Below are positions 7,885 to 17,964 of a DNA stretch of 64,000 nt, in pieces. Under the pieces are notes generated by a model. That model searched no databases, had not been told where the DNA came from, and saw only the letters and a program-made list of their open reading frames with translations. A program made the translations under genes and the position numbers. Position 1 is the first letter of the stretch; every line of letters starts with the position of its first letter. The stretch is from an uncultured Bacteroidales bacterium (GTDB lineage: Bacteria; Bacteroidota; Bacteroidia; Bacteroidales; Muribaculaceae), in the NCBI GenBank assembly GCA_947570265.1, contig CANOUR010000001.1, positions 29,992 to 93,991 on the forward strand, written 5' to 3'.

Positions 7885-9834
7885 TTAAACAGTTTCTGAG
7901 AGTTGCTCAAGTTCCATCGAGGCTATCTCCCAAAGGCTCATGGCATTTTCGAGACGCTTCACTGCCTGTGCGTGCCGGTCGTATATACCGGGATCTACCG
8001 ATCCGGCTGCCAACTGATCCTCGACGGATTTCACTTCGGCTTCAAGGCGGGCAATCTCAGCCTCGGCATCCTCGACCTTCTTGCGGGCGCGACGCCGGTT
8101 TTTTTCATGCTCGCGTTGCTCGGCATAGCTGAGTTTGCGCTCCTGTGCAGGCGACGGTTCGGCAGTGACTTTTGGGGTTTCGGTGCGTGATGGTGACGGT
8201 GTCTTGCGCTCGAGTTCGGCAAGCGACGACAGTTTTTTCTTCTCAAGAAACTCATAGATACCTCCAAGGCATTCCCTTACATGTCCGCCACCGAATTCAT
8301 ACACCTTCTCGACCAGACCGTCAAGAAACTCACGGTCGTGGCTTACGACGATCACTGTGCCGTCGAAATCCCTGATGGCCTGCTTAAGCACATCTTTGGA
8401 CTGCATGTCTAGATGGTTTGTAGGTTCGTCAAGTATCAGAAGATTAACCGGTTCGAGCAGCAAGCGTATCATTGCCAGACGTGTCTTTTCACCGCCTGAG
8501 AGCACTTTTACCTTTTTGTCGGATGCTTCACCGCCAAACATGAACGCACCGAGAATATCGCGTATCTTTGTGCGGATGTCGCCAGTGGCCACGCGGTCGA
8601 TGGTGTCAAAGACCGTAAGCTCCTCATCCATCAGCTGCGCCTGATTCTGAGCAAAATAACCGATTTTCACATTGTGCCCGATCTTGAGATGGCCGGTGAA
8701 AGGGATCTGGTTCATGATACATTTCACGAGTGTGGATTTTCCTTCGCCATTTTTACCGACAAAGGCCACTTTTTCACCGCGTTTGATGGTAAACGTAGCT
8801 CCATCGAACACCTGATGCTCACCATAAGCCTTTCCCACGTTGTCGAGAATAAGGGGATAATCGCCCGACCGTGGAGCTGGCGGGAAGCGCAGATTGAGAC
8901 GCGATGTGTCGACCTCGTCCACTTCTATGCGCTCGATCTTGGCAAGCTGCTTGATGCGGCTCTGCACCTGCACACTTTTGGTTGCTTTATAGCGGAAACG
9001 CTCTATGAAATCTTCGGTGTCCTGAATCTGTTTCTGCTGATTGACATATGCCCGCATCTGCTGTTCGATGCGTTCACGTCGCAGCTCTACGAATTTTGAA
9101 TAGTTGACTGCGTAGTCATAGATCCGTCCCATTGAGATCTCGATGGTACGGTTGGTGACATTGTCGATAAAGGCGCGGTCGTGGCTCACGAGCACAACAG
9201 CACCTGCCTTTGTCTGCAGAAACTGTTCAAGCCACTGTATCGACTCTATGTCGAGGTGGTTGGTGGGTTCGTCGAGCAGCAGCACATCGGGATGCGACAA
9301 CAACAGTTTGGCGAGCTCGACACGCATGCGCCAACCGCCGGAAAACTCGCTCGTTGGACGATCGAAGTCATTGCGCGTGAAACCGAGGCCGAGAAGCGTA
9401 CGCTCCATTTCTGCCTCGCGCCCCTCGCTCTGCTCCATGAGCAGACGTTCGGACAACGCGGTCATTTTCTCTATGAGATCGTGATAGCTGTCGGAGTCAT
9501 AATCGGTGCGCTCGGCAAGCATAGCGTTGTAGTGATCAAGCTGCTGCTGCATGCGGTCGATGTGGCCAAATGCCTTGCGTGTCTCATCGCGCAGGCTGAC
9601 AGTGTCAGTCAGCTGCATCTGCTGCGGGAGATAGCCGATCGTAGTGTCGGATGGCACTGCGACAGACCCCGAGGTTGGCTGCTGCAATCCGGCAATGATC
9701 TTGAGCATGGTCGACTTACCTGCGCCGTTTTTACCCACAAGTGCGATGCGGTCGCGGGGATTGATCACATAGTTAATGCCGTCGAAGAGCGAGCGTGCAC
9801 TGAACTCCACCGACAGATTCTGGACAGAAATCAT
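7885..9834 (-). CDS. ABC-F family ATPase (ribosome-associated, YdiF/YheS-like)
   Basis: A protein of 649 residues with two ABC ATPase domains and no membrane segments. The first has LVGKNGAGKSTMLK (Walker A), SGGWRMRVELA (signature) and VLLLDEPTNHLD (Walker B). The second has FVGKNGEGKSTLVK, SGGEKTRLAM and LLILDEPTNHLD. Between them lies the charged P-site tRNA-interaction linker (about residues 240-320), and a C-terminal coiled coil rich in Glu, Arg and Lys closes the protein. ABC-F proteins act on ribosomes to relieve stalls or antibiotic binding; the individual role here is not determinable. It has its own promoter and terminator. The last 17 bases spanning its stop equal one end of the MITE at 51407-51567. 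Confidence 0.92.
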   Translation of the reverse strand: MISVQNLSVEFSARSLFDGINYVINPRDRIALVGKNGAGKSTMLKIIAGLQQPTSGSVAVPSDTTIGYLPQQMQLTDTVSLRDETRKAFGHIDRMQQQLDHYNAMLAERTDYDSDSYHDLIEKMTALSERLLMEQSEGREAEMERTLLGLGFTRNDFDRPTSEFSGGWRMRVELAKLLLSHPDVLLLDEPTNHLDIESIQWLEQFLQTKAGAVVLVSHDRAFIDNVTNRTIEISMGRIYDYAVNYSKFVELRRERIEQQMRAYVNQQKQIQDTEDFIERFRYKATKSVQVQSRIKQLAKIERIEVDEVDTSRLNLRFPPAPRSGDYPLILDNVGKAYGEHQVFDGATFTIKRGEKVAFVGKNGEGKSTLVKCIMNQIPFTGHLKIGHNVKIGYFAQNQAQLMDEELTVFDTIDRVATGDIRTKIRDILGAFMFGGEASDKKVKVLSGGEKTRLAMIRLLLEPVNLLILDEPTNHLDMQSKDVLKQAIRDFDGTVIVVSHDREFLDGLVEKVYEFGGGHVRECLGGIYEFLEKKKLSSLAELERKTPSPSRTETPKVTAEPSPAQERKLSYAEQREHEKNRRRARKKVEDAEAEIARLEAEVKSVEDQLAAGSVDPGIYDRHAQAVKRLENAMSLWEIASMELEQLSETV

Positions 9835-9857
9835 AGATTCAACTCATAAAACCAGTG

Positions 9858-9865
9858 CAAATTTA
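9858..9865 (-). promoter_or_regulatory. Minus-7 box of the ABC-F gene
   Basis: On the minus strand TAAATTTG lies 24 bases before the ATG at 9834. It is back to back with the cls box at 9887-9894. Confidence 0.5.
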
Positions 9866-9886
9866 CCTATTTTCCGAGATATTTAA

Positions 9887-9894
9887 TATTTTTG
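9887..9894 (+). promoter_or_regulatory. Minus-7 box of cls
   Basis: TATTTTTG fits TAnnTTTG and ends 6 bases before the ATG at 9901, so the start site would fall at or very near the start codon. No upstream TTTG at normal spacing. Confidence 0.4.
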
Positions 9895-9900
9895 CGAAAG

Positions 9901-11346
9901 ATGCTTGAATTGATAAAGGAATATTTCAATGCCGGGTGGCTCTATTGGGGAATAGTCGTCGCCTACAGCGCCACGGTGCTCAGCATCGTGGGCGTGGTGC
10001 TGAGCGAGAACCGCAACCCGCTGAAGTCGCTCGCCTGGACAACGGTGCTGATACTATTTCCGGTTGGAGGACTTATCCTCTATATCTTTTTCGGACGGAG
10101 CATCAAAAACACACGCATGATCTCGCGACGCAACAAGCGCAGGCTGCGCAGCGCCGAGGCGATTCCCGCACCGACCGACTCCCCGTCGCGGTTGTCGGCC
10201 GAAAACCGGCAGCATGTCATGCTCGCAAGATCACTGACCGGATCGGTGCTGTATGAGGGAAACCATATCGATGTGATCACCGATGGACGCGAAAAAATGG
10301 ATCGTCTGATCGATGATATCAACGCTGCAAAGAAGTATGTGCACATACAATATTACATCATTGACAACGACTCGACAGGCAACCGTATGGCTGACGCGCT
10401 TATCGCAGCTGCAGGCCGTGGAGTCCGCGTAAGGGTGATATATGACGACATAGGCTCACTGCATGTGAGCGGCAAATTCCACCGTAGGATGCGCGATGCC
10501 GGCATAGAGATACAGCCATTCTTCCGTGTGGCATTTCCACCATTCGCCACTCGCATAAACTGGCGCAACCATCGCAAGGTGACCGTAATCGACGGTTCTA
10601 CGGGCTATATCGGAGGCATGAACATAGCCGACCGATATATCGACGGGGGCAAGAAGTTCAAGCGCTGGCGCGACACACATCTGCGTGTGACCGGCCCTGC
10701 GGTGGCGGCTCTGCAATATTCGTTTGCCGTAGACTGGAATTTCATGGGCAACCCTCTTCTGGAGGAAGAGGCGGGTTCTGTGCCTCCGACATCAGGTGGA
10801 GCGGCAGTGCAGATGGTTACGTCCGGCCCCACGAGCAGATGGAGCAATGTGGCTTTCATGATGCTGAAGGCCATAGCCAATGCCAAGAAACGGGTATATC
10901 TCCAGACCCCTTATTTCCTGCCGACTGAAAGCCTGCTGCGCGCGCTTCAGGCGGCTGCATTGTCGAGAGTCGATGTGAGGGTGATGATGCCGATGAAAAG
11001 CGACAGCGCCATACTGACAAATGCCTCGCGGTCGTATATTCAGGAATGTCTGAGGGCAGGAATCAAGATCTACCTGTATGACGGCGGCATGCTGCACAGC
11101 AAGATGATGATTGTCGATGACGATTTCTCGACAGTCGGGTCAACCAATTTCGATTTCCGCAGTTTCGAGCACAATTTCGAGGGCAACTTCTTTATTTATT
11201 CACGTGAGATCAACGCGCGGCTGCGCACTGATTTTCTCGATGACCAACGCCTTTGCCACCGTGTGAAAGCATCGGAATGGCGCCGCAGGCCGTTGGCCTA
11301 CAAATGCCGCGAGTCGATCGTGAGACTTCTCGCACCTATATTATGA
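9901..11346 (+). CDS. cls: Cardiolipin synthase, phospholipase D superfamily
   Basis: A protein of 481 residues. Two N-terminal membrane helices (WGIVVAYSATVLSIV and VLILFPVGGLILYIFFG) form the nuclease-domain anchor. Two HKD motifs follow: HRKVTVIDG with GGMNIADRY at about 225, and HSKMMIVDD with GSTNFDFRS at about 400. These make the paired catalytic site that condenses two phosphatidylglycerols, or PG with PE, to cardiolipin in the inner membrane. ATG 9901 is preferred to the in-frame TTG at 9892, which lies inside the promoter box. It is divergent from the ABC-F gene. Confidence 0.93.
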   Translation: MLELIKEYFNAGWLYWGIVVAYSATVLSIVGVVLSENRNPLKSLAWTTVLILFPVGGLILYIFFGRSIKNTRMISRRNKRRLRSAEAIPAPTDSPSRLSAENRQHVMLARSLTGSVLYEGNHIDVITDGREKMDRLIDDINAAKKYVHIQYYIIDNDSTGNRMADALIAAAGRGVRVRVIYDDIGSLHVSGKFHRRMRDAGIEIQPFFRVAFPPFATRINWRNHRKVTVIDGSTGYIGGMNIADRYIDGGKKFKRWRDTHLRVTGPAVAALQYSFAVDWNFMGNPLLEEEAGSVPPTSGGAAVQMVTSGPTSRWSNVAFMMLKAIANAKKRVYLQTPYFLPTESLLRALQAAALSRVDVRVMMPMKSDSAILTNASRSYIQECLRAGIKIYLYDGGMLHSKMMIVDDDFSTVGSTNFDFRSFEHNFEGNFFIYSREINARLRTDFLDDQRLCHRVKASEWRRRPLAYKCRESIVRLLAPIL

Positions 11347-11436
11347 CAACCTCTTTCGCGGCACTGCTTCGTGTCGGGGAAAGACCGGCTTGATGCCATT
11401 TATTTTGACAAGTCATTTACGATAAACCGATAAATC

Positions 11437-12786
11437 ATGCTAAGAATCAGTTTGACATTGGCGGGAGGGCTTATGATGGCCGCTGCCGCCACGTGTGCTC
11501 CACGATGGACGTGGACCAGCTACGACCGCTACAGAAATACCGACATGGCGAGCGATGACTGGAAATGGTATAGTACCATGGACGTGGAATATGACGCCCA
11601 AGGACGCGTGGTCAAGAGTCTGACCGAAACTGCCGACATTATCTCAGGAACTTTATGGGAATATGATCAGGAGGGAAATCCTGTCTGCGCCACCACGATC
11701 GGAGGAAAATCAGAGACACCGGTGCGGCGCACATGCTGGGTTTATTCCGAGGGATTCAGCGGTGTGGCCAAGGAATCATACACCGAGAATTACAATGAGT
11801 CGACCGGAGAATGGGACAACCGCACGACCGCAACCCGGCTCGATCTTGAGAAGGATGAGTACGGACGTATCAGCCACAGCATATCGTATATCATGACGTC
11901 GGCGGGAGTATTGAAGAGCTATGAAGCTTCATGGACATATGCCGGCACATCGGCCTCAGAGGGTCCGAGCGAGGTGAAGGTGACCAACTACTTTCCTTCA
12001 TCGGCCTACGATGAGAAGGGACAAACAACCGTATACAGCGATCTGGTATGGGAGAACTATGACGCCCAAAGCTATTACTTTGATCCCACTCACCTGCTTT
12101 ATCCGGGGCTGACAGAATACTTTCTGCTGAAAAGCGCCCGCACTACAACAGATGACGAAGTGACTCTCTACACCTTCAGCTACAGCGACAGATTGACCAT
12201 CCGAAAGATGTTCAGCACCGACGGTACATTGAAGGAGGTGTGGGAACGCCTGACATATGCCGACGACAGCAGTGCAAGCAAGGAATTCATAGCTCAATAT
12301 GCCGATGGAGAGACAGTGATGGAAAGGGTATCGCTGACAGCGCCGAGACTCCATGGCGAGACGTTCCCTCCGATGCAGTTTGTGGCTACACGAACGGGTG
12401 CTTCCGGCAAAAACATGCTGTCGGTATACACCTGCTCAGATGTGGCCATCGACGAGTCAAAAAATGTGGTGAGCGAAGAAATCGTGATGAATTGCACCGA
12501 TCTGCCGGTTGAACTGACATCGGTGAAAAATTCACTCGAAGAACTAATGATGGTTGACCCCGACGTCAGCTCACTCAACTTCATGGGGCGAGACAAACTG
12601 GTGTATGGCGACTACGTATATCTCGATGATGAACTGTCGGTCGAGACATTGGAGACTGCCACCCCTCGAAATGAAACAGAAGAGGCAGAGTGGTTCACGC
12701 CTGAAGGACGGCGAACGGCCGGAGGTGTGCCGGGTCTCTACATCGTGAGACGCGGCAACAGTGTCAATAAAATCGTGGTTCGTTGA
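11437..12786 (+). CDS. Secreted protein with YD-like repeats and a short C-terminal sorting-type tail
   Basis: A protein of 449 residues with a signal peptide (MLRISLTLAGGLMMAAAATC). The body holds repeats of the form YDAQGRVVKS, LWEYDQEGNP and LDEYGRISHS, each pairing aromatic strands with DxxGR turns. This resembles the RHS/YD-like or DUF4595-type beta repeats of Bacteroidetes surface proteins. The end, PEGRRTAGGVPGLYIVRRG then KIVVR, is the short Por-type or Bacteroidales C-terminal tail seen on exported proteins. The function is unknown. No T9SS component is visible in the window. It converges on bipA with a 15-base gap and no obvious terminator. Confidence 0.7.
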   Translation: MLRISLTLAGGLMMAAAATCAPRWTWTSYDRYRNTDMASDDWKWYSTMDVEYDAQGRVVKSLTETADIISGTLWEYDQEGNPVCATTIGGKSETPVRRTCWVYSEGFSGVAKESYTENYNESTGEWDNRTTATRLDLEKDEYGRISHSISYIMTSAGVLKSYEASWTYAGTSASEGPSEVKVTNYFPSSAYDEKGQTTVYSDLVWENYDAQSYYFDPTHLLYPGLTEYFLLKSARTTTDDEVTLYTFSYSDRLTIRKMFSTDGTLKEVWERLTYADDSSASKEFIAQYADGETVMERVSLTAPRLHGETFPPMQFVATRTGASGKNMLSVYTCSDVAIDESKNVVSEEIVMNCTDLPVELTSVKNSLEELMMVDPDVSSLNFMGRDKLVYGDYVYLDDELSVETLETATPRNETEEAEWFTPEGRRTAGGVPGLYIVRRGNSVNKIVVR

Positions 12787-12801
12787 TCGGACAGCGACCT
12801 C

Positions 12802-14598
12802 TTATTTCGAGGCGCGTTTGCGTTCGAGCTCGTCGAGAATGATCTTGCGAAGACGGATATGATGAGGTGTCACCTCGACATATTCGTCTTCCTTTATGTA
12901 TTCAAGTGCCTCTTCAAGCGAGAATACCACAGGGGGGACGATCTTGGCTTTGTCGTCAGCTCCACTGGCACGCATGTTAGTGAGCTTCTTCGACTTAGTC
13001 ACATTGACGACGATGTCGTTGTCCTTGGCGTTTTCGCCCACAACCTGTCCGGCATAGACCTCTTCCTGCGGGAATATGAAGAACCGGCCGCGATCCTGAA
13101 GCTTATCTATGGCATAGGCATATGCCGTGCCTGCCTCAAGGGCTATGAGCGAACCATTGGTGCGTCGCTCGATGTCGCCTTTCCATGGCTGATATTCATG
13201 GAAACGGTGAGCCATGATAGCCTCACCGGCAGATGCCGTGAGCACGTTGTTACGCAATCCGATAATGCCGCGCGACGGTATGTGGAACTCCATGTGTACC
13301 CGATCAGTCTGCGTGGTCATCGATACAAGATCGCCACGACGACGCGTGACCATGTCGATTATCTTGCTTGAATATTCCTCGGGGACATTGACAGTCAGAA
13401 GCTCGACAGGTTCGCACTTCACTCCGTCGATCTCACGGACAATGACCTGGGGCTGTCCAACCTGCAGTTCAAAACCTTCGCGACGCATTGTCTCAATAAG
13501 CACCGACAGATGGAGCACACCACGTCCGTAGACGATCCAACGATCCTCGCGGTCGGTCTTGCCGACGCGTAGAGCGAGATTGCGGTCGAGTTCCTTTGTG
13601 AGTCGGTCGAATATGTGACGCGAGGTGACATATTTGCCGTCGCGGCCGAAAAATGGGCTGTCGTTGATGGTGAATGTCATCGACATCGTAGGCTCGTCGA
13701 TGGCAATGCGGGGAAGCGGTTCGGGATTCGCGGGATCTGAAACGGTGTCACCGATTTCAAAACCCTCGATGCCTACAAGGGCGCAGATGTCACCGCTCCC
13801 AACACGAGCCACCTTCTTGCGACCCATACCTTCAAACACGTGGAGTTCCTTGATACGCTGGCGCGATACTGATCCATCCTTACGGCACAGCGCGATCTCC
13901 ATGCCCTCACGGAGTTCACCGCGATGCACACGTCCGATGGCTATACGCCCCACGTAGCTTGAATAGTCGAGCGAGGTAATAAGCATCTGCGGCTCGCCCT
14001 CGATGGTCTCTGGCGCAGGGATGTGGCGGATGATGGCATCGAGAACCGGAAGAATATTGTCGGTCGGGGCATTCCAGTCATCGCTCATCCAGCCTTGCTT
14101 AGCCGAACCGTAGATTGTCGGAAAGTCGAGCTGATCCTCAGTAGCGTCGAGGTTGCACATGAGATCGAAGACCATCTCCTGAACCTCGTCGGGGCGACAG
14201 TTGGGTTTGTCGACCTTGTTTATGACCACAACCGGCTTCAATCCCATCTGTATGGCCTTCTGAAGCACAAAGCGGGTCTGAGGCATCGGGCCTTCAAACG
14301 CATCGACGAGCAACAGACATCCGTCGGCCATGTTGAGAACACGCTCCACCTCTCCACCGAAATCGGCGTGCCCCGGAGTGTCGATTATATTTATTTTGTA
14401 ACCATTGTAGTTGATCGAGACGTTTTTCGACAGGATGGTTATGCCACGCTCTCTCTCAAGGTCGTTGTTGTCGAGTATGAGTTCACCAGTTGACTGGTTG
14501 TCGCGGAAAAGATTTCCGGCCATCAGCATTTTGTCGACGAGAGTTGTTTTCCCATGGTCAACGTGGGCTATGATGGCGATGTTGCGGATGTTCTGCAT
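12802..14598 (-). CDS. typA: Ribosome-associated translational GTPase BipA/TypA
   Basis: A protein of 598 residues from [24 protein letters not shown]; a start 12 codons upstream is possible but puts the coding sequence over the promoter. The GTPase motifs are G1 [10 protein letters not shown]2 ERERGITI, G3 [12 protein letters not shown] and G4 NKVDKP. Then come beta-barrel domain II, the EF-G-like domains III and V, and the BipA-specific C-terminal domain ending in [14 protein letters not shown]. BipA binds 70S ribosomes and helps 50S assembly and growth under stress or cold. Length and motifs are normal. It is divergent from tsaD with a tight double promoter between them. Confidence 0.96.
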   Translation of the reverse strand: MQNIRNIAIIAHVDHGKTTLVDKMLMAGNLFRDNQSTGELILDNNDLERERGITILSKNVSINYNGYKINIIDTPGHADFGGEVERVLNMADGCLLLVDAFEGPMPQTRFVLQKAIQMGLKPVVVINKVDKPNCRPDEVQEMVFDLMCNLDATEDQLDFPTIYGSAKQGWMSDDWNAPTDNILPVLDAIIRHIPAPETIEGEPQMLITSLDYSSYVGRIAIGRVHRGELREGMEIALCRKDGSVSRQRIKELHVFEGMGRKKVARVGSGDICALVGIEGFEIGDTVSDPANPEPLPRIAIDEPTMSMTFTINDSPFFGRDGKYVTSRHIFDRLTKELDRNLALRVGKTDREDRWIVYGRGVLHLSVLIETMRREGFELQVGQPQVIVREIDGVKCEPVELLTVNVPEEYSSKIIDMVTRRRGDLVSMTTQTDRVHMEFHIPSRGIIGLRNNVLTASAGEAIMAHRFHEYQPWKGDIERRTNGSLIALEAGTAYAYAIDKLQDRGRFFIFPQEEVYAGQVVGENAKDNDIVVNVTKSKKLTNMRASGADDKAKIVPPVVFSLEEALEYIKEDEYVEVTPHHIRLRKIILDELERKRASK

Positions 14599-14621
14599 GC
14601 GGGATTGCAATTTTTCGGGTG

Positions 14622-14660
14622 CAAAAGTACACAAAAACCGTGGGCTTTTTGCTACTTTTG
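14622..14660. promoter_or_regulatory. Divergent minus-7 boxes for typA and tsaD
   Basis: On the minus strand TACTTTTG at 14622-14629 serves typA (ATG 14598); on the plus strand TACTTTTG at 14653-14660 serves tsaD (ATG 14682). Each leaves a leader of roughly 15-20 bases. The boxes are identical in sequence and only 23 bases apart. Confidence 0.6.
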
Positions 14661-14681
14661 CCGTAAAATTGCACCTTAGAC

Positions 14682-15704
14682 ATGGACAAGACCATCATAC
14701 TGGGAATAGAATCGTCGTGCGACGACACATCGGCGGCGGTGATCGCCGACGGATTGTTGCTTAGCAATGTGATCGCCGGACAGCAAGTGCATGCCGAATA
14801 CGGAGGCGTGGTACCCGAGCTGGCATCGCGGGCTCATCAACAGAACATCGTGCCCGTTGTCGACACCGCCCTGAAGCGCGCCGGGGTGGACAAACGCGAT
14901 CTGAGTGCCATAGCATTCACCCGCGGGCCCGGGTTGTTAGGCTCTCTGCTTGTGGGCACATCATTTGCCAAAGGCATGTCGCTCGGGTTGCGCTGCCCGA
15001 TTGTCGATGTCAATCATCTGCAGGGGCATGTGCTGAGCCACTTCATACGCCGCGAAGAGGGCGATGCAGTGCCTGAATTTCCCTATCTTTGTCTGCTCGT
15101 GTCGGGAGGCAACAGCCAGCTGATACTTGTGAAGTCGCCTTTCGACATGGAGATATTGGGTCGCACGATCGACGACGCAGCCGGAGAGGCATTTGACAAA
15201 TGCGCCAAGGTGATGGGTCTGCCCTATCCGGGAGGCCCGCATATCGACCGACTCGCTGCCGAAGGCGATGCGGGGCGATTCAAGTTCGCCAAACCGTCAG
15301 TAGGTGGACTGGACTACAGTTTCAGCGGACTGAAGACATCGTTTCTCTACACACTGCGCGACGCTGTAAAGAGCGATCCTACATTTATCGAACGGAATAT
15401 GGCTCATCTGGCGGCATCGCTCCAACGGACCATTATAGAAATATTGCTTGACAAGCTCGACAAGGCTGTGAAATCCACCGGTGTGACTACGGTCGCCATC
15501 GGCGGAGGTGTGTCAGCCAACTCAGGTGTGAGAAACGCTGTGGAAGAATATTGCCGCAAACATGCCCTGAAAGCGTTCATTCCACCGAGGGAATTCACTA
15601 CCGACAATGCCGCGATGGTGGCCATCGCCGGATATTTCAAACTGAAGGAGAAGCGCTTCTGTCGCTATGACGAAGTGCCATACGCACGCACTACAATCAA
15701 GTAA
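14682..15704 (+). CDS. tsaD: tRNA N6-threonylcarbamoyladenosine transferase TsaD
   Basis: A protein of 340 residues. The ASKHA-fold motifs are clear: LGIESSCDDTSAAVI at the N-terminus, the metal-binding HxxxH within VNHLQGHVLSH, LLVSGGNSQLILV, and AIGGGVSANSGVR. With TsaB, TsaC and TsaE it places threonylcarbamoyl on A37 of ANN-decoding tRNAs. TsaC is also in this window (35256-35873), far away. The final TAA shares a base with the next ATG (TAATG), so cinA is coupled. Confidence 0.97.
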   Translation: MDKTIILGIESSCDDTSAAVIADGLLLSNVIAGQQVHAEYGGVVPELASRAHQQNIVPVVDTALKRAGVDKRDLSAIAFTRGPGLLGSLLVGTSFAKGMSLGLRCPIVDVNHLQGHVLSHFIRREEGDAVPEFPYLCLLVSGGNSQLILVKSPFDMEILGRTIDDAAGEAFDKCAKVMGLPYPGGPHIDRLAAEGDAGRFKFAKPSVGGLDYSFSGLKTSFLYTLRDAVKSDPTFIERNMAHLAASLQRTIIEILLDKLDKAVKSTGVTTVAIGGGVSANSGVRNAVEEYCRKHALKAFIPPREFTTDNAAMVAIAGYFKLKEKRFCRYDEVPYARTTIK

Positions 15705-16954
15705 TGAAAGTAAGCATAATTGTGATCGGCGACGAGATTTTGCTCGGACGGGTGACAGACACCAATTCGGGTTTTCTCTCGCGCACAATCGACCCCCTCG
15801 GATGGCAAGTCACAGACGTGGCTACGGTGGCCGACCGCCATGATGACATTCTCGATGCAATCGACCGTGCCATGAAAAGATCGGATATCGTGCTGACCAC
15901 CGGCGGACTCGGCCCGACGCGCGATGACATCACAAAACAAGCTTTGACCGACTATTTCGGCGGAGGTTTGCATCTCGACGAGCAAGTGCTCGACAACGCG
16001 CGTCGCCTCATGGAAAGCCGTGGCAGAGCATTCAATGATCTTACGGCAACCCAGGCGATGGTACCCGACAACTGCGAGGTGATTGTCAACACCGCCGGGA
16101 CAGCCCCCATAATGGTATTTGACAAAGATGGACACACACTGGTGGCTATGCCGGGGGTGCCGGCTGAGACAGAGACTATGTTTCCCGGCAAAGTGTTGCC
16201 TCGGCTTATGGAGCGTTTCGGCAATTCCGACAGACGTTATCTGTCGCACAGGTCGTTGCTCGTAGGCGGCATAGCCGAGAGCGCCATAGCCGAACATCTT
16301 GCCAGTTGGGAGGATTCACTTCAGGAGGGTCTGCATCTGGCATATCTGCCGAACTATGGCATTGTCAGACTGCGCATAGACGGATCAGGCACTGACAAGG
16401 CCGAGCTTGAAAAGCTTATGGACAAAACCCATGCCGATCTGGCCGGACTGATGGATGAGTGGTTGCTCGACACAACAGAGCGGACACTGCCACAGATCGT
16501 TCTCGACACGTTGGTAAAAAAAAGCCTGACAATAGCTACCGCTGAAAGTTGCACCGGCGGCAATATCGCCCACTCGCTGACTCTTGTGCCCGGAAGCTCG
16601 GCGGCAGTGGCCGGAGGAGTCGTAGCCTACAGCAACAAGGTGAAACAGCATGTGCTCGATGTCAAGGCAGAAACGCTTGAGCGCCACGGCGCCGTATCGA
16701 CCGCCGTGGCCGGAGAGATGGCCGAGGGTGTACGCCGCAGTTGTCTGGCCGATGTGGGCGTATCAACGACGGGCATAGCCGGCCCGACAGGCGCCACAGA
16801 CGGAAAGCCGGTGGGAACAGTGTGCATCGCGGTATCCACCCCGTCAGGCACAACGAGCACACGTCATCACTTTCCAGGCAACCGCAGTCAGGTGATCGAA
16901 CGCGCCACCACTACCGCTTTGGTCTGCTTGCTTAAACAACTCAAACAATTATGA
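15704..16954 (+). CDS. cinA: CinA family protein (competence/damage-inducible, NMN deamidase domain)
   Basis: A protein of 416 residues in two domains. The N-terminal MoCF/COG1058 domain has IGDEILLGRVTDTNSGFLS and LTTGGLGPTRDD, linked to ADP-ribose/NAD-derived pyrophosphatase activity in the family. The C-terminal PncC-type domain has TAESCTGGNIAHSLTLVPGSS, VVAYSNKVK and GIAGPTGATDG, the nicotinamide-mononucleotide amidohydrolase signature used in pyridine nucleotide salvage. It starts one base into the tsaD stop codon and its own stop overlaps the transporter gene (ATGA). Confidence 0.93.
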   Translation: MKVSIIVIGDEILLGRVTDTNSGFLSRTIDPLGWQVTDVATVADRHDDILDAIDRAMKRSDIVLTTGGLGPTRDDITKQALTDYFGGGLHLDEQVLDNARRLMESRGRAFNDLTATQAMVPDNCEVIVNTAGTAPIMVFDKDGHTLVAMPGVPAETETMFPGKVLPRLMERFGNSDRRYLSHRSLLVGGIAESAIAEHLASWEDSLQEGLHLAYLPNYGIVRLRIDGSGTDKAELEKLMDKTHADLAGLMDEWLLDTTERTLPQIVLDTLVKKSLTIATAESCTGGNIAHSLTLVPGSSAAVAGGVVAYSNKVKQHVLDVKAETLERHGAVSTAVAGEMAEGVRRSCLADVGVSTTGIAGPTGATDGKPVGTVCIAVSTPSGTTSTRHHFPGNRSQVIERATTTALVCLLKQLKQL

Positions 16955-17949
16955 TCCACGCGTATCATCCACATGTGCATGTTCCCGACATGTCGCGGTT
17001 GATGAAATTCGTCAGGACATGGACTCTGCCATTAGCCATCGTGGCCGGCATAGCGGCCTATTTCATATATGTGAACATTCCATGGCTGAACCATACGCAC
17101 TCCACCGTAGCGAAAGCGGTCGGACTGATACAGCCGGCTCTGATTTTCGCGATGCTGTTTCTGACCTTCCTCACTATCACTCCCAGTCAGCTGCATCTGC
17201 GGCGTTGGCATATATGGCACATAGTGATACAGATCGGTCTTTTCGCACTGTTGGCAGGTGGCCTTGCTCTGTCAGGCGACGGCCACCACAGAATATTGGT
17301 GGAGAGCGCCATGCTGTGCCTGCTCTGTCCGACAGCTACAGCAGCCGCAGTTGTGACACGTAAGCTCGACGGCAGCGCGGCCGACATCACTTCCTACACC
17401 ATTTTGATCAACATTGCAATAGCCATCACCGCCCCGGCGCTTCTGCCACTCTCCCATCCCCACGAAGGCATGACATTCATTAAAGCGTTCGGAATGATCA
17501 TAGGCAAGGTGTTCCCGATACTCATTTGCCCACTTCTGGCAGCATGGGCAGTCAACGCATTGCTGCCACGGATGTCACATGCGCTGCAAAAACTGCGCGA
17601 CCTGCCCTTCTATCTGTGGGCTATCGCCCTTTCGCTCGCCATAGCCGTGACGGCAAAAGCAATCGTGCACAGCACCGTTCCCGCAGGCTATCAGCTCGGC
17701 ATTGCCGGTGTGTCGCTGGTGTGCTGTCTGCTGCAATTCTGCATCGGCAAGCACATCGGCCGCGCCTATGGTCAGGAAACCGAAGGAGGCCAGGCTCTCG
17801 GCCAGAAAAACACCGTTTTCATCATATGGCTCGGCTACACATTTCTTTCGCCGGTGACAGCCGTCGCGGGAGGCATGTACAGCATCTGGCACAACATATT
17901 CAACTCCTACCAGCTTTACCGCAAACAGAAACTGGATGACAAAAACTGA
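16951..17949 (+). CDS. BASS (bile acid:sodium symporter-like) family transporter
   Basis: A protein of 332 residues with about nine to ten hydrophobic helices, starting on the ATG that overlaps the cinA stop. The helix pattern, LCPTATAAAVVTRKLDGSAADITSYTIL around residue 130 and QALGQKNTVFIIWLGYTFLSPVTAV around residue 280, matches the sodium-binding and crossover helices of BASS transporters. The substrate is unknown; organic anions or pantoate-like acids are usual. A hydrophilic start with several His residues is odd for the family, and the true start may be the ATG at residue 14 (MSRLMKFVRTW). Confidence 0.75.
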   Translation: MIHAYHPHVHVPDMSRLMKFVRTWTLPLAIVAGIAAYFIYVNIPWLNHTHSTVAKAVGLIQPALIFAMLFLTFLTITPSQLHLRRWHIWHIVIQIGLFALLAGGLALSGDGHHRILVESAMLCLLCPTATAAAVVTRKLDGSAADITSYTILINIAIAITAPALLPLSHPHEGMTFIKAFGMIIGKVFPILICPLLAAWAVNALLPRMSHALQKLRDLPFYLWAIALSLAIAVTAKAIVHSTVPAGYQLGIAGVSLVCCLLQFCIGKHIGRAYGQETEGGQALGQKNTVFIIWLGYTFLSPVTAVAGGMYSIWHNIFNSYQLYRKQKLDDKN

Positions 17950-17964
17950 TAACATTACATTCAA

